A DNA stretch of 64,000 nucleotides from Rhipidocladum racemiflorum (lineage: Eukaryota; Streptophyta; Magnoliopsida; Poales; Poaceae). Made by a program: the position numbers and the translations under genes. The DNA lies in the NCBI GenBank assembly GCA_036346355.1, contig CM070580.1:61396854-61460853 (forward strand). Direction: 5' to 3'. Shown here piece after piece: positions 45,816 through 58,262 of this stretch. The notes below the pieces were generated by a model. The model made no database searches, was not told the origin of the DNA, and saw only the letters and a list, made by a program, of their open reading frames with translations. Position 1 is the stretch's first letter. Every line of letters begins with the position of its first letter.

Positions 45816-48800
45816 ATGGCAGAACCAACACGTGGTGACCCTAATTTCGACGAGGCAGAACAGTTCTTGCTAGACTCCATCTGGGGCTACGAAGGTGATG
45901 CGGCAGCCGATGTGGCTATTGGCGATGCAGCCGCTCTGGCCGGAAACACTGGTTCTGCCGAGAACGTAGATACCGTTGACACCGAGGTATAGTGAGAAGA
46001 ATATAATCCCCGTGGGCATGTTAATTAATCGCAATTCATTATTAGAATACACTCTGGCATGTTATATATATATATGTTTGTGTATTTAAAGCCTGGTACA
46101 TCGAGCAACCAATCCAAGAATCGGGGACCTAACAAGAAGCCGTCCACAAAGCATGTGTTTACCGACCTTGGCAATGATGGGAAGCCGATTGCCCCTCTGT
46201 CAGCAGTTGGGCCGTTCAACAACGCTTGCGGTTACCACGTAAGGGATCACGTCCCAATTAGCATCAAGAAATGGGCCGAAGTTCCTCAAGCTACCAATGA
46301 CCTCCTCTGGCAAGATATTATGGAAAATTTCACATTTCCTGAAGGGTCCAGAGACAAGGCCAAGAATTACACTTTGAAGAAGATGGCACTCTCATTTCAG
46401 TCATGGAAGACGGGTCTAAGCAAAAAGTACGTGCAGAAGGGAGAAAGACCGGACTTCAACCAATTTCCTAATCTTGCCGATCACTGGGAAGCATTCGAGG
46501 AGTACAAGCTATCAGCTGAAGGCCAGTCTGCAAGTCAGAAGAATAAGACCAATGCACAGATGAAGAAATACCACCACCATCTCGGCACCGGTGGTTACCT
46601 GAAGGCTGTACCGAAATGGGAGAAGAAAGAAGAAGAATTAATGGCCAAGGACATCACACCGGCTACTGCTTTGTGGGAAGACCGCCTGCGCAATTGGTTC
46701 ATGGGTCACGGGGGGGCCTTGCAGATGATGGCAGTTTGGTGATGCTACCAGCTGTGCAAGATGTTGGCCAGAGAATTGTACAAGCCGTCGAGCAGTCCGC
46801 GTCAGGCTCTTTTGTGGTTGACAGGGAGAATGATGAGCTAACACTTGCCCTCCAAAACCCTGAGCACCTGGGATGGACACGAGGTTGGGGCAAGACGCCA
46901 TAGAGGTACGGTTTTGCCAAGGATGCGCATTCGTACAGGAGCCGCGAGAGAAGCAGAACAAAAGAAGCAAATAAAATACGCCAATTGGAACGGGAGCTCC
47001 GAGCAACGCAGGCTAGCATCGGCGACCTAGTTGCGCAACAAGTTGCGCAAGAAGTGCAGAGAGCCATGAGTAACCTTTAGGGAGCAGGTCCGAGCAATCA
47101 ACCGGACGCCGCGATCAGCCCCTCAGCGCAGCGGAGCAGCTGCGCGTCCACCGAGGCCCCTCAAGTGGACGAAGACTTGCAAGCCCATTACCCCGTGGAT
47201 GACATAAAGGTTCACCGTCAGTGTGAGCTACATCTTGATGCACGCAACCTCTCCATCAAGGTGGCCTACGGCATGGCATTGCCAGTGTCACCGGGCCAGA
47301 CCTTCCACTTCAACACAATACCCATGGGTTACTCGAAGGTCGTAGTGGAGGAGGTGCTGAGCGGATTTGAAGAACTATTGCTCGATATTGCTGGAGGCGA
47401 CGACGTTACCAAGCTTGGACAGGCCCTCCACAATATCATCCTCTGGCGAAAAAGGCTCATCATATTTCCAGATGGCGTGGAGGCGTCATCTTCGGCAATA
47501 GATGTATCGCAATCGGAGCCGGCTGGAGGAAGCTCGTCTCCTCCACAACGACAACCGACGCCTCCTCCGCAACGACAACCCACGCCTCCTCGACAACGAC
47601 AACCCACGCCTCCTCGACAACCCACGCCTCCTCCACAACGACAACCGACGCCTCCACCATCTCCTCCGAGGAAGAAGCCCAGGAGCCATACTCCACCTGC
47701 TCCCATGAAGGCACAGTCCAGCCGGTCGAAGAGCACAAAGGAACCTCCAAAGAGGGCATATGATAGGACCGATGAGGAGAATGACGCGATCGTCACCAAA
47801 GAAGTGGCTACACACTTCGCACCAAAGAAGTCAGACCCAAACGTACAAGTTGATCCAAAAGTGATGGAACACTTCTTGACCTGCCGTGCAATGCCACTCC
47901 CTATACCGTCCAACTATGAACGTACAATAAGAAAGGCTACAAGGAAGAGTAAACGGGGTCAGGCGACGGCGGCAAAGCGGAAGGGAGATCAAGATCAGCT
48001 GCGGCAAGATCAGGAGAACCTCGAGAGATTCATGAAGGAGGCAGGACTCACTAGCGTAAATTTCTGCTCTAGGTGCAGATAATCTCCCAATGGCAGAAGT
48101 CAAATGGCAATATAAGCTTGGCCGGGAGCTAATTGACCCTCAAAAGATAAAGGACCTGCCAACCAAGATGCGACAATTTCATGAATGGTACATGACAGAG
48201 TCTACTAAACAAAGAAAGATGTTCCCTATGCGGGTGACACAAGAAGATTTCTATGGCGGGGAAAACACCATATGGCTCGAATTCGAAGACATATACAATT
48301 TTTACCATCGCGACTCCATGAACGTGTCTCTCATGAGCTGCTGGTGCTTGTAAGTATCGATCTCATAACTTTACCATTTACTTCCTTGTACCATAGAAGT
48401 GCAACTCTAATAACTTATCCATTTCTACGTAGAATGGAGATACAATGATGTAGAAAACAGAACATATTCAACGTGGGCTTCATCGATCCAGAGATTGTTA
48501 ATGAGCTCGTCTGTCGATACAACGCCAAGGCTCTTGAGGAGTACGTTCTAGATGCATTCTTGGCACAGCACTACAAACCATACATACTTCTTCCCTTCAA
48601 TTTCATGTACGTATATTTACGTGTTCTCAGAACGCATTGATAAACTTATCATTTCCAAGGCATTGGTAATACTGCTAGCTAGTTATATATATGTCGCAAT
48701 ATATGAATAGGTTTCACTGGATCCTTTTGGTCATCAAGCTTGATAGTAGCAAGATCGTTGTTCAAGACTCAAAAAGGGGACCGGTGGAACATTATATATC

Positions 48801-49368
48801 ATTGACGTCCTAAACAGGTATATAGCAAATATATATACAATAGTTTCCTTATTATATTGAAATACCTTGCTAATTCGAACTCTGATAATTGCTATTCATA
48901 ATAACGCGTCACACAGGGCATTCGCAAGGTTTCGCAAGAAGCAACAAGGAGCTTTCGAGAATGTATTCAATGTCCAAATAAGCACTCGAGTATTAAAACA
49001 GACAGCTGGAAACAACTTATGTGGCTATTATGTGTGCCACTACATGCAAAATATTACCCACGGCGATGTGCCCATAAGCAACAACGAGGTGAATGCACAT
49101 ATGTCAATTAATACTTACACTTTAATTACATGCTCAGATATTTATTAATTTCGCCCTTTGTCAGCCCAACATCGATGTGAAAGATGTGATCCCGCCGCAC
49201 CGGGTTGAAGCACTCCAAGAACAACTCATTGGCTTCATTGTCGATGAGGTTGTATACCCTAATGGCGAGTTCCACAAAGCGGGTTGGAGAGATTGTCCTT
49301 CTATAAGGACAGGTGAACTAACATCAACGTCGACCAAGGATGTACAGAGCGATGCACGCAACAATTAA
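45816..49368 (+). pseudogene. CACTA 2 second gene: Transposase_24-like / Ulp1-like protease
   Basis: Exon 45816-45986 starts MAEPTRGDPNFDEAEQF and ends at a GT donor. The next exon opens at 46092 in phase: GPFNNACGYHVRDHVPISI, KKYHHHLGTGGYLKA, NPEHLGWTRG (Transposase_24). A slip in a G run near 46715 shifts the frame, and TAG codons lie near 46902 and 47078. Past these the frame stays the same through the conserved middle domain (CELHLDARNLSIKVAYGM...FHFNTIPMGYSKVVVEEV...ILWRKRLIIFP) and a QRQPTPP repeat linker to 48082. Later exons give TKMRQFHEWYM, then FHWILLVIKLDSSKIVVQDS (catalytic His) near 48713, and GNNLCGYYVCHYMQ (catalytic Cys) near 49010. The tail EQLIGFIVDEVV ends at TAA 49366-49368. 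The catalytic His and Cys of a C48 peptidase are both present, but the coding frame is broken. Confidence 0.82.
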
Positions 49369-49659
49369 ATGAGCTCGAGATTCACCCTTTTATTCTTTGA
49401 AACTTGTAAAAGTTGCTTATGTGTCAATCAAACTTGTAAAAGTGCTCATTATTTCATGTGTCAATCAAACTTGTCCATCTTAGTCTATTAAGTTCGTACT
49501 TTTCTGTAAATGATATGTGATTATTTGAATGAGTACGCATGAGTAATATATATTTAATTGTATACAAAAACCATATATTTCTATTTATTTTTAATGTCAA
49601 AATCCATATATATTGATACCCTTCTCACAAACATATTATATATTGAATATAATTAAACA
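49369..49659. other. 3' region of CACTA 2 second gene
   Basis: This AT-rich 3' flank contains the repeated phrase GTGTCAATCAAACTTGT. No gene is seen. Confidence 0.4.
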
Positions 49660-50024
49660 ATGCCTCTCCACAAGCGGTTATTATCTCCAACCGCTTGTGG
49701 AGAGAGCACCTCCACATGCGGTTTTTAACACAAACCGCTTGTGGAGAGATCGTCTTCACAAGCGGTTTATAACACGAACCCTTGTGGCGATAGCGTTTTC
49801 ACAAGCGGATTATAACACAAACCGCTTGTGAAGACGATCCACGTGGCGGCCCCCCGAACCTTCCTGGACACCTTTCGAACTGCTTGTGGTGTCTCACCAC
49901 AAGCGGTTGGCCGAACCGCTTGTGATACCCCGAAGGGTATCACTCCCGGTTGCTTACAAACGGTTCTAAAACCGTTTCTAAAAGCGGTTTCGAACCGCTT
50001 GTGATGCCCGGTTCTGTAGTAGTG
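49660..50024. repeat. Right subterminal array and TIR of CACTA 2
   Basis: Units of CACAAGCGGTT / AACCGCTTGTGGAGA lie in both orientations. The array ends GCCCGGTTCTGTAGTAGTG and is followed by the AGT duplication. Confidence 0.9.
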
Positions 50025-50027
50025 AGT

Positions 50028-50279
50028 TCGTCATGTACTTTTTATAGCTGAAGGGAGGACTATTTTAAACTAGGCATGGTTCGCAAAATTTCTCACGGTG
50101 GGTGGACGAATGACTTTCCATGTAGGCAAACATGGCTGAGCTACTTAAGGGCTATGATACCGGTGTCCACTACTACCTTAAAAACCTACATTTATGTCGA
50201 TTCGAAACACACATCTATGGCAATTTGATATACACTATTACACTTAGCTAAAATTTGGAGCATCCAACACACATCTATG
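50028..50279. other. Flank of CACTA 2 with a CACTA-like tip
   Basis: No gene is seen. CACTACTACC at 50168-50177 is followed by two ACACACATCTATG repeats, resembling a truncated terminus of yet another CACTA family. It runs into the broken LARD interior near 50280. Confidence 0.4.
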
Positions 50280-51192
50280 TTGATTGTAAAGAAGGTGATG
50301 GCAATTTGATACAAAGTGTTCGGTTGTGAACATTTAATTTAGCTAGTTGTCCCTGGGTGGGAGATATGCCTGCGAGAAAATAGAATAAAATATATATTGT
50401 AGTTATGAATTGGAAAGGAAAATCATGCCACAAGAGGGCTAATTGTTTCGAGAGCACTGGTTAATTTTAATTCCTTGTGAAAAAGATCAAACCATTGAAA
50501 AAGATGGGATTTTGTGTAATTGATTCTTTGGGGGGCTCAAGTTTGGAACCCCAGCTGACCGTTTAAATTCTAATGGTGAAAATGGTTAAATGCTTGTTAA
50601 AGGGATGTGTCTCGCGATGATGGTGTCCTCCTGAGTTTAATGAATTATGATAGAACAGTAGAAAGAGGAGGTTAGAGTTATGTTGAGTTTAGGAGTTAAT
50701 ACCCTCTTCTGTTGAGAAGATTAATCGAGCAAAAGGTATAGTGTGTTTTAGTGTTAAAGGAAAGACTAGTCTAAGTTATGTCAGATTGATTCTTAAGGTA
50801 GTGGTATGATATGTTGGACATGGAAATGTGGCACATAAATGTTAGGATTGGGCCCTTTAGTGGGCGAGCTTGTGGATTTTGATTGAGAAAAATCTTGTAA
50901 GATTTCTGGTTCGGGAAATTCTTTGGAATCCAGATTGCTAGGGAATATTGTCCCTTGCAAATTTAAGTCGAAAATTGAGTGAATGTGGAATTGTGACAAG
51001 TAGCACTTAGTTGAGCTACGTCAAGTCACTTCATTACTTGTTGAGTATGGAAATTTGGTTTATCGTTTGCTTCGGTTTGGGTATTTACGTGGATGTTTTG
51101 AGTTTGCTAAGAAGTTTTGAGTCCCTTGTGGATTCTGTGTTGGATTTGGCATCCTTCGAATTCGGGGTCAAATTCCTTTTAGTGGGGGAGAA
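50280..51192 (+). repeat. Truncated 3' interior of LARD
   Basis: Collinear with 57357-58262, ending in the polypurine tract GGGGGAGAA (51184-51192). The left end is abrupt, with no LTR. Confidence 0.85.
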
Positions 51193-54173
51193 TGTAACGT
51201 CACGGAGTTTCGTTTCAAGTTTCTTTTAGAATTCTCATCTGGGTGATTGGTTGATCTGCTGGTTGATCTTTAGGGTGGTCAATTTTGATCTAGTGTGGGA
51301 GTGTGAAAAAAAGTATACTTCATCTATTTCTCCCCACTTCCCCACCTAACCTACCTACCCTCTCCCACTCACTCTTTTTTCCCCCAACCAGCCATCTCCC
51401 TCATTTCCCCACTCATGCTCTTCTTCTCCCTTTGGACAGCAGCTTGGGGGCTTTCTGCCAACCGTTTTGAGCAAGGGGAGGAGCTCCTCCACTTCCCCCA
51501 TGGCTCTCCTTCCCCTCCATGGAGCTCCCCATGGCGCCCTCCCTGCTCAAAGCCGGCGCCTCCCTCCCCTTTTGCAGCAACAAGCAGCAGCAGCCTCCCT
51601 CCTCCTTTTTCCCCTTCTTGGTTGGTGGTAATTCCTGGTTTTTTCTTTGTGAGCTCACCCATGGATGTCCTAGATAGTATAGATGTGGTTTTAGAGTTCT
51701 AGGGTTTGCTCTTTTGGAGGGAAAGTAGTTTTGGAGGGAAAACCTTAAGTTCTGTTTTTTACCAGAGTTCTGCTTGAGTTTTAGAGCTCGGTTTTGGGGC
51801 AGTTGCGGTCACTCTATGAGTTTTTGCAAGTAGAAAAAGTTGTAAATAATCGAATTAACTTTAATTGGAGTACAAGAACTTGAAAATCCGTCCTTTTAAA
51901 AGTTATGGTTGTTTTAGTGCCGACTGTCCGAAATGAGGTTGTGTTGGTAGATTCAATGTTCAACTGAATGGTAGACGAAGTTGCTGGCAAAATCAAACTT
52001 TTTGTTTGTCTAGAGAAATGTAGAAAATTTTATGTAGATTGATAAAATGTATTTATATGCTTGATTTGGATTTAGGAATCAAATGTTATGCCCTGCTGAA
52101 GTGGGCTATCCAAAACTGTGAATTGTCTGAAATTTCAGAAGTGGTGTTATTTCCGGTGGGCTACTCTTTTGAAATTTGGTAGTGATTGGAGAAGAACAAG
52201 TTTGAATGGGTTCGATTTATCGATAGATGGTTGTCTTGCGGTTGATTAGAGCACAAGAACTCAAAATTTGGTTTAGCCAGTTAGAAGATATGCTATTTTG
52301 AATGAAAACTGTTCGGAATTGGACTTAATGTAAAGGACACTTGTTCTTTTGAAATCTGGGATTGATTGATGAGGAACCAAATCGAATGAGTTTGTGATGA
52401 TGCAAAATATGGTCCCCTTGCAGTTAATTATAGTCTAAGTTTGCTTAATTTTGTTGAGTGAAGCAAAAGATATGCTTTTGTTGAAATTGCTATCCAAAAA
52501 CTAGAGTTGATGAAAATTCAGAGTTTTGATTAAGTGTTTGGAGCTTGGTTTGAGGGCCTTTAAGATAGCTCCTACTTGAAAGGCTTTGTGATAACAGAAG
52601 TTTATTCCCTTGTGGTCGATTACAGCATAAGTACTCGAATTTTGGTTGAACCATTTGGAAGTTATGCATGTTTACGCAATTGCTGTCCGGGAATAGAAAT
52701 GTTGAGTGAAAAGGCTATTTTGAAGAATCGAATCGAAGTGTAAATATGTAATGTTGTGGGCATTTTATAGTCGATTGGAGTATAAAATGGAGTTGGATTG
52801 CATAAGAAAAGTTAATGGGTCTAGTTGAGGACGTTTAAAGCGAGTTTCGCTTTGAGCGGAAGAGTTATTATTAATTGCTGCTTAAATCTTGAGTTGCATT
52901 GTTTGAGTTGAATGCTTATGTGTTTATTGTAGGATTTGTGGCCTTGGGAGAGGACGAAGCTTCTCGTCACATGGTCCCGAGTGGGTAAAGGCAAGTGCTT
53001 TCCTAGTATGATGCTAGGATTTCAATTCTGGTTAATCATTATGATTACGTTGAAATGAATTTCATGATCGGTGTTGCATTATAAAGTGAATGAGAAATGT
53101 TGAAAGAGTATGCAAGTGTATTGTGTTGTTGTGGTTGGATGATTGTTCATTAATATGTTGCATTATCACTTCTTCTTATTCATGAATTGATTAGATGAGT
53201 ATGAATGTTAAGTAATGAAAGTGAGCAATGTTGGTGATCATGTATTTAAATATGGCTATGCGAAATGTTAGAAATGAATGTAGTTGCAATTTAATCATGT
53301 TAATTGCATTTATGCATTCATAATGGAAGAGGCGACCTATTCTGATGCGGGCTTCTGTGTTCACATGTAGTTAACACGAAAGTCCTACCTCATAGTCCCA
53401 TTCATCGAGATGAATGGGAGCGAGATAGTAAGAGAAGGCACCTCCCACAGGATAGAAGGAACGTGAGGGTGCACACCTACGGGTGTGCACTCGGCATTAC
53501 CGGTACGTGCATCGAAAAAGAGCATTCATGTTGCATTGCATTGCATTGTTAGTGTGTATTGTGCTAATGGAAATATGAAGTTTTGGGATCGAGTTGTGGA
53601 CTCCTCCCCAGAGTTAATGAGGTATATATGTGAAGTAAGAAATGAGGTAAGAATATTGATGCTATATTATTATATTTGTCGTTTTGGTATAACAAGTTCG
53701 AGCATGTTGATGATATAAATGATTTATTGTTTATGATTTAAATTGTTGGATGCACTTTGCTGAGTCTTCGACTCACGCTTGTTGTTTAATGTTTTAGGTA
53801 CTCTGAGGACAGCTCGCCAGGATGGGACGTAGTTGCACTTCACTCATGTTCATCACTTAATGAAGATTTAAGTTGTTTTAATTGAATTCATGTAATAACT
53901 TGTTGTAGTTATTACTCTCTTTGATGTTAAAGGTTAATCGATGTTTGAAGTTAAACTGCTAGAATGCTTCTTTTGGATACCATGACCCTTTGTATGTGCT
54001 TAGCAGGTCATGATGGTTAGTTCTTAGTTGTTGCTTTAAATTGTTATAATTGTCATCTCTTTGCCTGTTGAGTGGATGTCCATTTAGCATGGGAGGTCTT
54101 GCAAAAAAAATTTGGTGGAAATTTTAGATATGTTTGATAGCACTTCGAGCACATGAGGTGCCGGGGTGTTACA
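51193..54173 (+). repeat. LARD LTR 1
   Basis: This 2,981-bp LTR runs TGTAACGTCACGG to GCCGGGGTGTTACA, preceded by a polypurine tract and followed by a primer site. It is near-identical to LTR 2, with scattered substitutions and small indels. It encodes no protein; the frame at 51415-51702 recurs in LTR 2 in altered form and is not supported. Confidence 0.92.
53398..53490 (+). other. Stem-loop cluster conserved between LTR families
   Basis: CCATTCATC-GA-GATGAATGG (53398-53417) and GTGCACACC-TACG-GGTGTGCAC (53469-53490) form perfect 9-bp stems; the second closes a UNCG-type tetraloop. The equivalent core lies at 60456-60548 in LTR 2. On the minus strand of the gypsy family-A LTRs it lies at 596-615, 10460-10479, 17871-17890 and 36910-36999. 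Confidence 0.65.
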
Positions 54174-54175
54174 TT

Positions 54176-54187
54176 TGGTATCAGAGC
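54176..54187 (+). other. Primer binding site, tRNA-iMet
   Basis: TGGTATCAGAGC follows two bases after the LTR end at 54173. It is the same primer as used by the gypsy element at 9713-18399. Confidence 0.9.
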
Positions 54188-57100
54188 GAGCTTTAGGTCC
54201 GTGGAATGAGAATGTAGCAAATTACTCTAGAGTAAACTAAAATGTGACTTGGAAAGGTAGAAACATGGCATAGGTTTCTACTTGTTAAAATTGGCCTTAG
54301 GGCAATAACTTTAAAATTTGAAGTAGAGTGGTTAATTAAACTAAAACTTGACACACTCTGATGCACAGTAGGAAAGGATATGGATATTATTGCTTTGTGC
54401 TTAAATGTTGTCTTTAAGCTTTGATGTCGAATGTTAACTTTGAAGATGCTTATTACTTGATTATGCATGATGACTATTGTTATTATTGGTAAGAACTAAT
54501 TGAGTATTGTGTTTAAGTGAGTTGCGGTGCCGAAGGGTTTCGGTCACCCTCTGTTGTGGTGTAGCCTTGGTTGAGGCCGTGGTGGTGGTTGTGGCTAGGT
54601 AAAGCTGCAACCGGAAGTTTGGAGTCTTTCTTAGGTCAGAGTCGTCGCCTTTTTGCGACAAAGTTTAGAGAGTGGATGGAAGCTATGGCTTCTTTTGGCT
54701 TCATTGGTTGGAGTCAAATAACAAGGTTTTGTTGGTTACCGTGGGTTGTTTTGGGGAGAAAACAATTGTGGTTGTTGTTCTCTCCATTTAAGAAAAGTAT
54801 TGAAGTTTTTCTTGGTGCACAACTTAAGTTGTGTGGAATTAAGTTTTGAATCCTTGTCGGAAAAGATTTGGTTGATCGTTTGGTTTTTCCCCTTACATCC
54901 ATCTTCTTCGTGGAAGTTGTAAGTCTTAAGATTTATCTGAAGAACTTTTGCTACCAGAGTTTGGGAAAATTGAGAGTTGAACTCTCTTGTATTTCTGTTT
55001 GGGTTTTCTAGAAGGAAGCAATTGTTTATCGGTGTTTGTTTTGTTCAAGAGCTGTGGTCATATTTGAAGATTTGGGGTCGCATCCTGTTTGTCAAGGATA
55101 GGTGACCCATGAGGATGTTTAGAAATTCTATATCTATGATGCGTAGTTAGAACATCGAGATGATGTAAACTACCAAGTTGGTTAGAGTGAGTTTGTTGGT
55201 TGTTTAAAGACAACATAAATTATTGTGTTGATAGAGAAAGATTAAAGGAAATGATAATTGATCTAAAGTGAAGGTTGATTAGTATTGTATGCAAAATGTT
55301 GTGAATCATTGAATTAATTGGAAATTTGAGATTTGTATGTATTGATCCCATTTGAGAACATCTAGAATCTTCTGTTTCATGAATTTATGATAGCAAGGTG
55401 ATGATGTAAACACCGTAGTATGATGATATAGATACATGATGATTGTTGGTTTATGTTGCATATGGGTCAATTAATCTGTGGCTTGACAAAATGACTTGAT
55501 TGATGGGTAATCAAAGAATAGGGATATGGAATGATTGTATGAAAGATTGAAGTTGTCCTTGACAAATGTCTGTTTGGGATCCATAATTGTGAAATATGAC
55601 TAGTGGAGATCGTATCGAATGGATAGAATTATTTATTGGTTGAATGAACTAGGGATATTGAATATATAACTTAGGGATTGTACGAAAGGTATTTGTTGAT
55701 TACACCAGAATGAATGTGAAGAGATGTGCTTTAAGCTTGGGGATAAACATTTGTTTGAATGATGAGTCATAATTGGTTGGTAGACCAAAAGAAAATGATG
55801 ACCCACGTCTTATGATTGAAGTTAGCTGATAAGTTATTTGTGTTGAAGAAGTGAGAAAGTGGTTCTCCCTGTTGATTGTCATAAGATAGACATGGTTAAA
55901 GTTTGATGATCATATGACCAGTGATGGTTATATGAATAGTAGGAAGTGATTAATCAAATATGGGATGTTGTAACTTATGTCCAACAGTGTTGGTCTTCTT
56001 CAGATTTGATGAATAGGGAATCCATAATGGCTGAGAGTATTGGAATGCGAGAAATAGTGGGATTCGAGTCGAACCTTCTTTTAGAGGTTTACGGATTCAA
56101 TTGATTGTATGGTTTTCTGGGAGTGCATGCCTTTGGTTAAGGCGTCCTAATTAGTGGGCAATAGAACTTCCCTGATTAAATGGCATTTTTTGTCAAGTTA
56201 CGGACTTGACTTTGATGATTGGAAATAAGGATGAAAGAGTAATTTTGGAAGTAATCAATTGATAGAGTCCGAAATATTGCATTTCATTGAATTTATGCCA
56301 ATCTCTGGTTCCGGCAACTTTGTTTAGCTTACTTTATGAAACTGGGATTTTACACTCAAGAGTATATGAGCGAATTGCGCTCTTTTGCGTGCAAACCAGA
56401 TTGTCTTTGGAATTAGTATTTAAAGGAAACAAATGGATAGAATGGGTGGTTGTCTAAGAGATGTTTGCTTTTGTGAAAGTGAGTTACCTCAATAAAGTTT
56501 TATGCGGTGTTTCTCTTCTATTGGAGTTTTTCTTGAGGTAAAGCTTGATGCCTTGATTTTAATGTGTTGGATATGGATCGAGTGGTTAAAGGGAATCGAG
56601 ATTTCTTTTACCTTCTAGCATGAAAAAAAAGAATGAGTAATTTCTGGAGTTTTGGCTATGCTATGTAAGAGATTTGAGTTTTCCTTTCTCTTTGAGAGAT
56701 ATTGTGGTGGTTGTGTGCACCGATGTTTGACATGAGAATCGGTTTTTCTCTTCCAAATGTTGATTTTGGTCATAATGAGAGGTTTGGCTTTGGTGAAAAG
56801 CAAATTGAGTTGTTTTTGGTTGTTGAGATCTTCTGTCAAAGATTTGTGTGGAGTCTCTCTCTTTTTTTTCTTTTTTCTTTTTTTGAGTGCTCCCCGATGC
56901 GAATTGTATCGCATTGATTTGAAATTGACAAAGGTGGTTTTTGAGTGATAAGAGGTTAGAGATTCCTTTGTGATTTGGCTTAGGAAAAGAAAACGAGTGA
57001 TCTGTGGATGTTGTCGAATTCTTTCCAAAGTGAATTTTAGCGCATTGGGTCCAAGTTGATGCAAGTGGTGCATTTGGTTCAAAAGAACTGCTCTTCTTTT

Positions 57101-58253
57101 GCATTCTGGCATGAGTTGAGAATGTGAATATTCATGGTATATTGTTGAGTATAGTAAAGATTTGTACTCTTCGGTTTGGTTATTTGAGTGAAGGAAATTT
57201 GAGGGCGAGACCCTCTTAGGAAAAGAACCAATTATGGTATGGTAATGATTTATGGTCCTAGCTTGGGCTAGGTGTTGAACATTATTGGTATAGGGGTGGA
57301 TTAGGATGGAGGTTATTAATGCCTTGGTTCAAATTATGTTGAGAATATCGTTGGTTGTAAAGAAGGTGATGGCAATTTGATATAAAGTGTTCGGGTGTAA
57401 ACATTTAATTTACCTAGTTGTCCATGGGTGGGAGATATGCCTGCGAGAAAATAGAATAAAATATATATTGTAGTTATGAATTGGAAAGAAAATCATGCCA
57501 CAAGTGGGCTAATTGTTTCGAGAGCATTGGTTAATTTTAATTCCTTGTGAAAAAGGCCAAACCATTGAAAAATATGGGATTTTGTGTAATTGATTCTTTG
57601 GGGGGCTCAAGTTTGGAACCCCGGCTGACCGTTCAAATTCTAATGGTGAAAATGGTTAAATGCTTGTTAAAGGGATGTGTCTTGCGATGATGGTGTCCTC
57701 TTGAGTTTAATGAATCATGATAGAGCGGTAGAAAGAGGAGGTTAGAGTTCTGTCGAGTTTAGGAGTTAATACCCTCTTCTGTTGAGAAGATTAATCGAGT
57801 AAAAGGTATAGTGTGTTTTAGTGTTGAAGGAAAGACTAGTCTGAGTTATGTCAGACTGATTCTTAAGGTAGTGGTATGATATGTTGGACATGAAAATGTG
57901 GCACATAAATGTTAGGATTGGACCCTTTAGTGGGCGAGCTTGTGGATTTTGATTGAGAAAATTCTTGTGAGATTTCTGGTTCGGGAAATTCTTTGGAATC
58001 CAGATTGCTAGGGAATATTGTCCCTTGCAAATTTAAGTTGAAAATTGAGTGAATGTGGAATTGTGACAAGTAGCACTAAGTTAAGCTAAGTCAAGTCACT
58101 TCATTACTAGTTGAGTATGGAAATTTGGTTTAATGTTTGCTTCGGTTTGAGTCTTTACGTGGATGTTTTGAGTTTGCAAAGAAGTTTTGAGTCCCTTGTG
58201 GATTCTGTGTTGGATTTGGCGTCCTTCGAATTTGGGGTCGAATTCCTTTTAAT
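54188..58253 (+). other. Non-coding interior of LARD
   Basis: About 4.1 kb, AT-rich with stops in all frames. I find no gag, protease, reverse transcriptase or integrase motif on either strand. Two overlapping frames at 56615-57112 on the minus strand lack any recognisable motif. Confidence 0.75.
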
Positions 58254-58262
58254 GGGGGAGAA
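58254..58262 (+). other. Polypurine tract of LARD
   Basis: GGGGGAGAA lies immediately before the LTR start TGTAACG at 58263. Confidence 0.85.

Larger units (their letters stand above)
21827..50024 (+). mobile_element. CACTA (En/Spm) element 2, host of three insertions
   Basis: The left end CACTGCTACAGAACCGG and the right end (reverse CACTACTACAGAACCGG) form the terminal inverted repeat. The element is flanked by the perfect 3-bp duplication AGT at 21824-21826 and 50025-50027. Subtracting CACTA 1, two solo LTRs and their duplications leaves an original length of about 10.6 kb. It carries subterminal repeats of ACAAGCGGTT...AACCGCTTGT type, a TNP2 transposase gene (34583-40105) and a second gene (promoter near 41240, coding 45816-49368). 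The left terminus has CACTG instead of CACTA. The insertions and gene breaks make it immobile. Confidence 0.93.

Noticed and set aside
51415..51702. Possible gene in LARD LTR 1 (Pro/Ser-rich frame)
   Set aside because: The matching region of LTR 2 (58482-58794) has indels that change the frame; no protein is conserved.
54571..54849. Trp/Phe-rich 92-codon frame in the LARD interior
   Set aside because: No motif, no second copy to compare, and surrounding frames are closed; chance is likelier than a gene.
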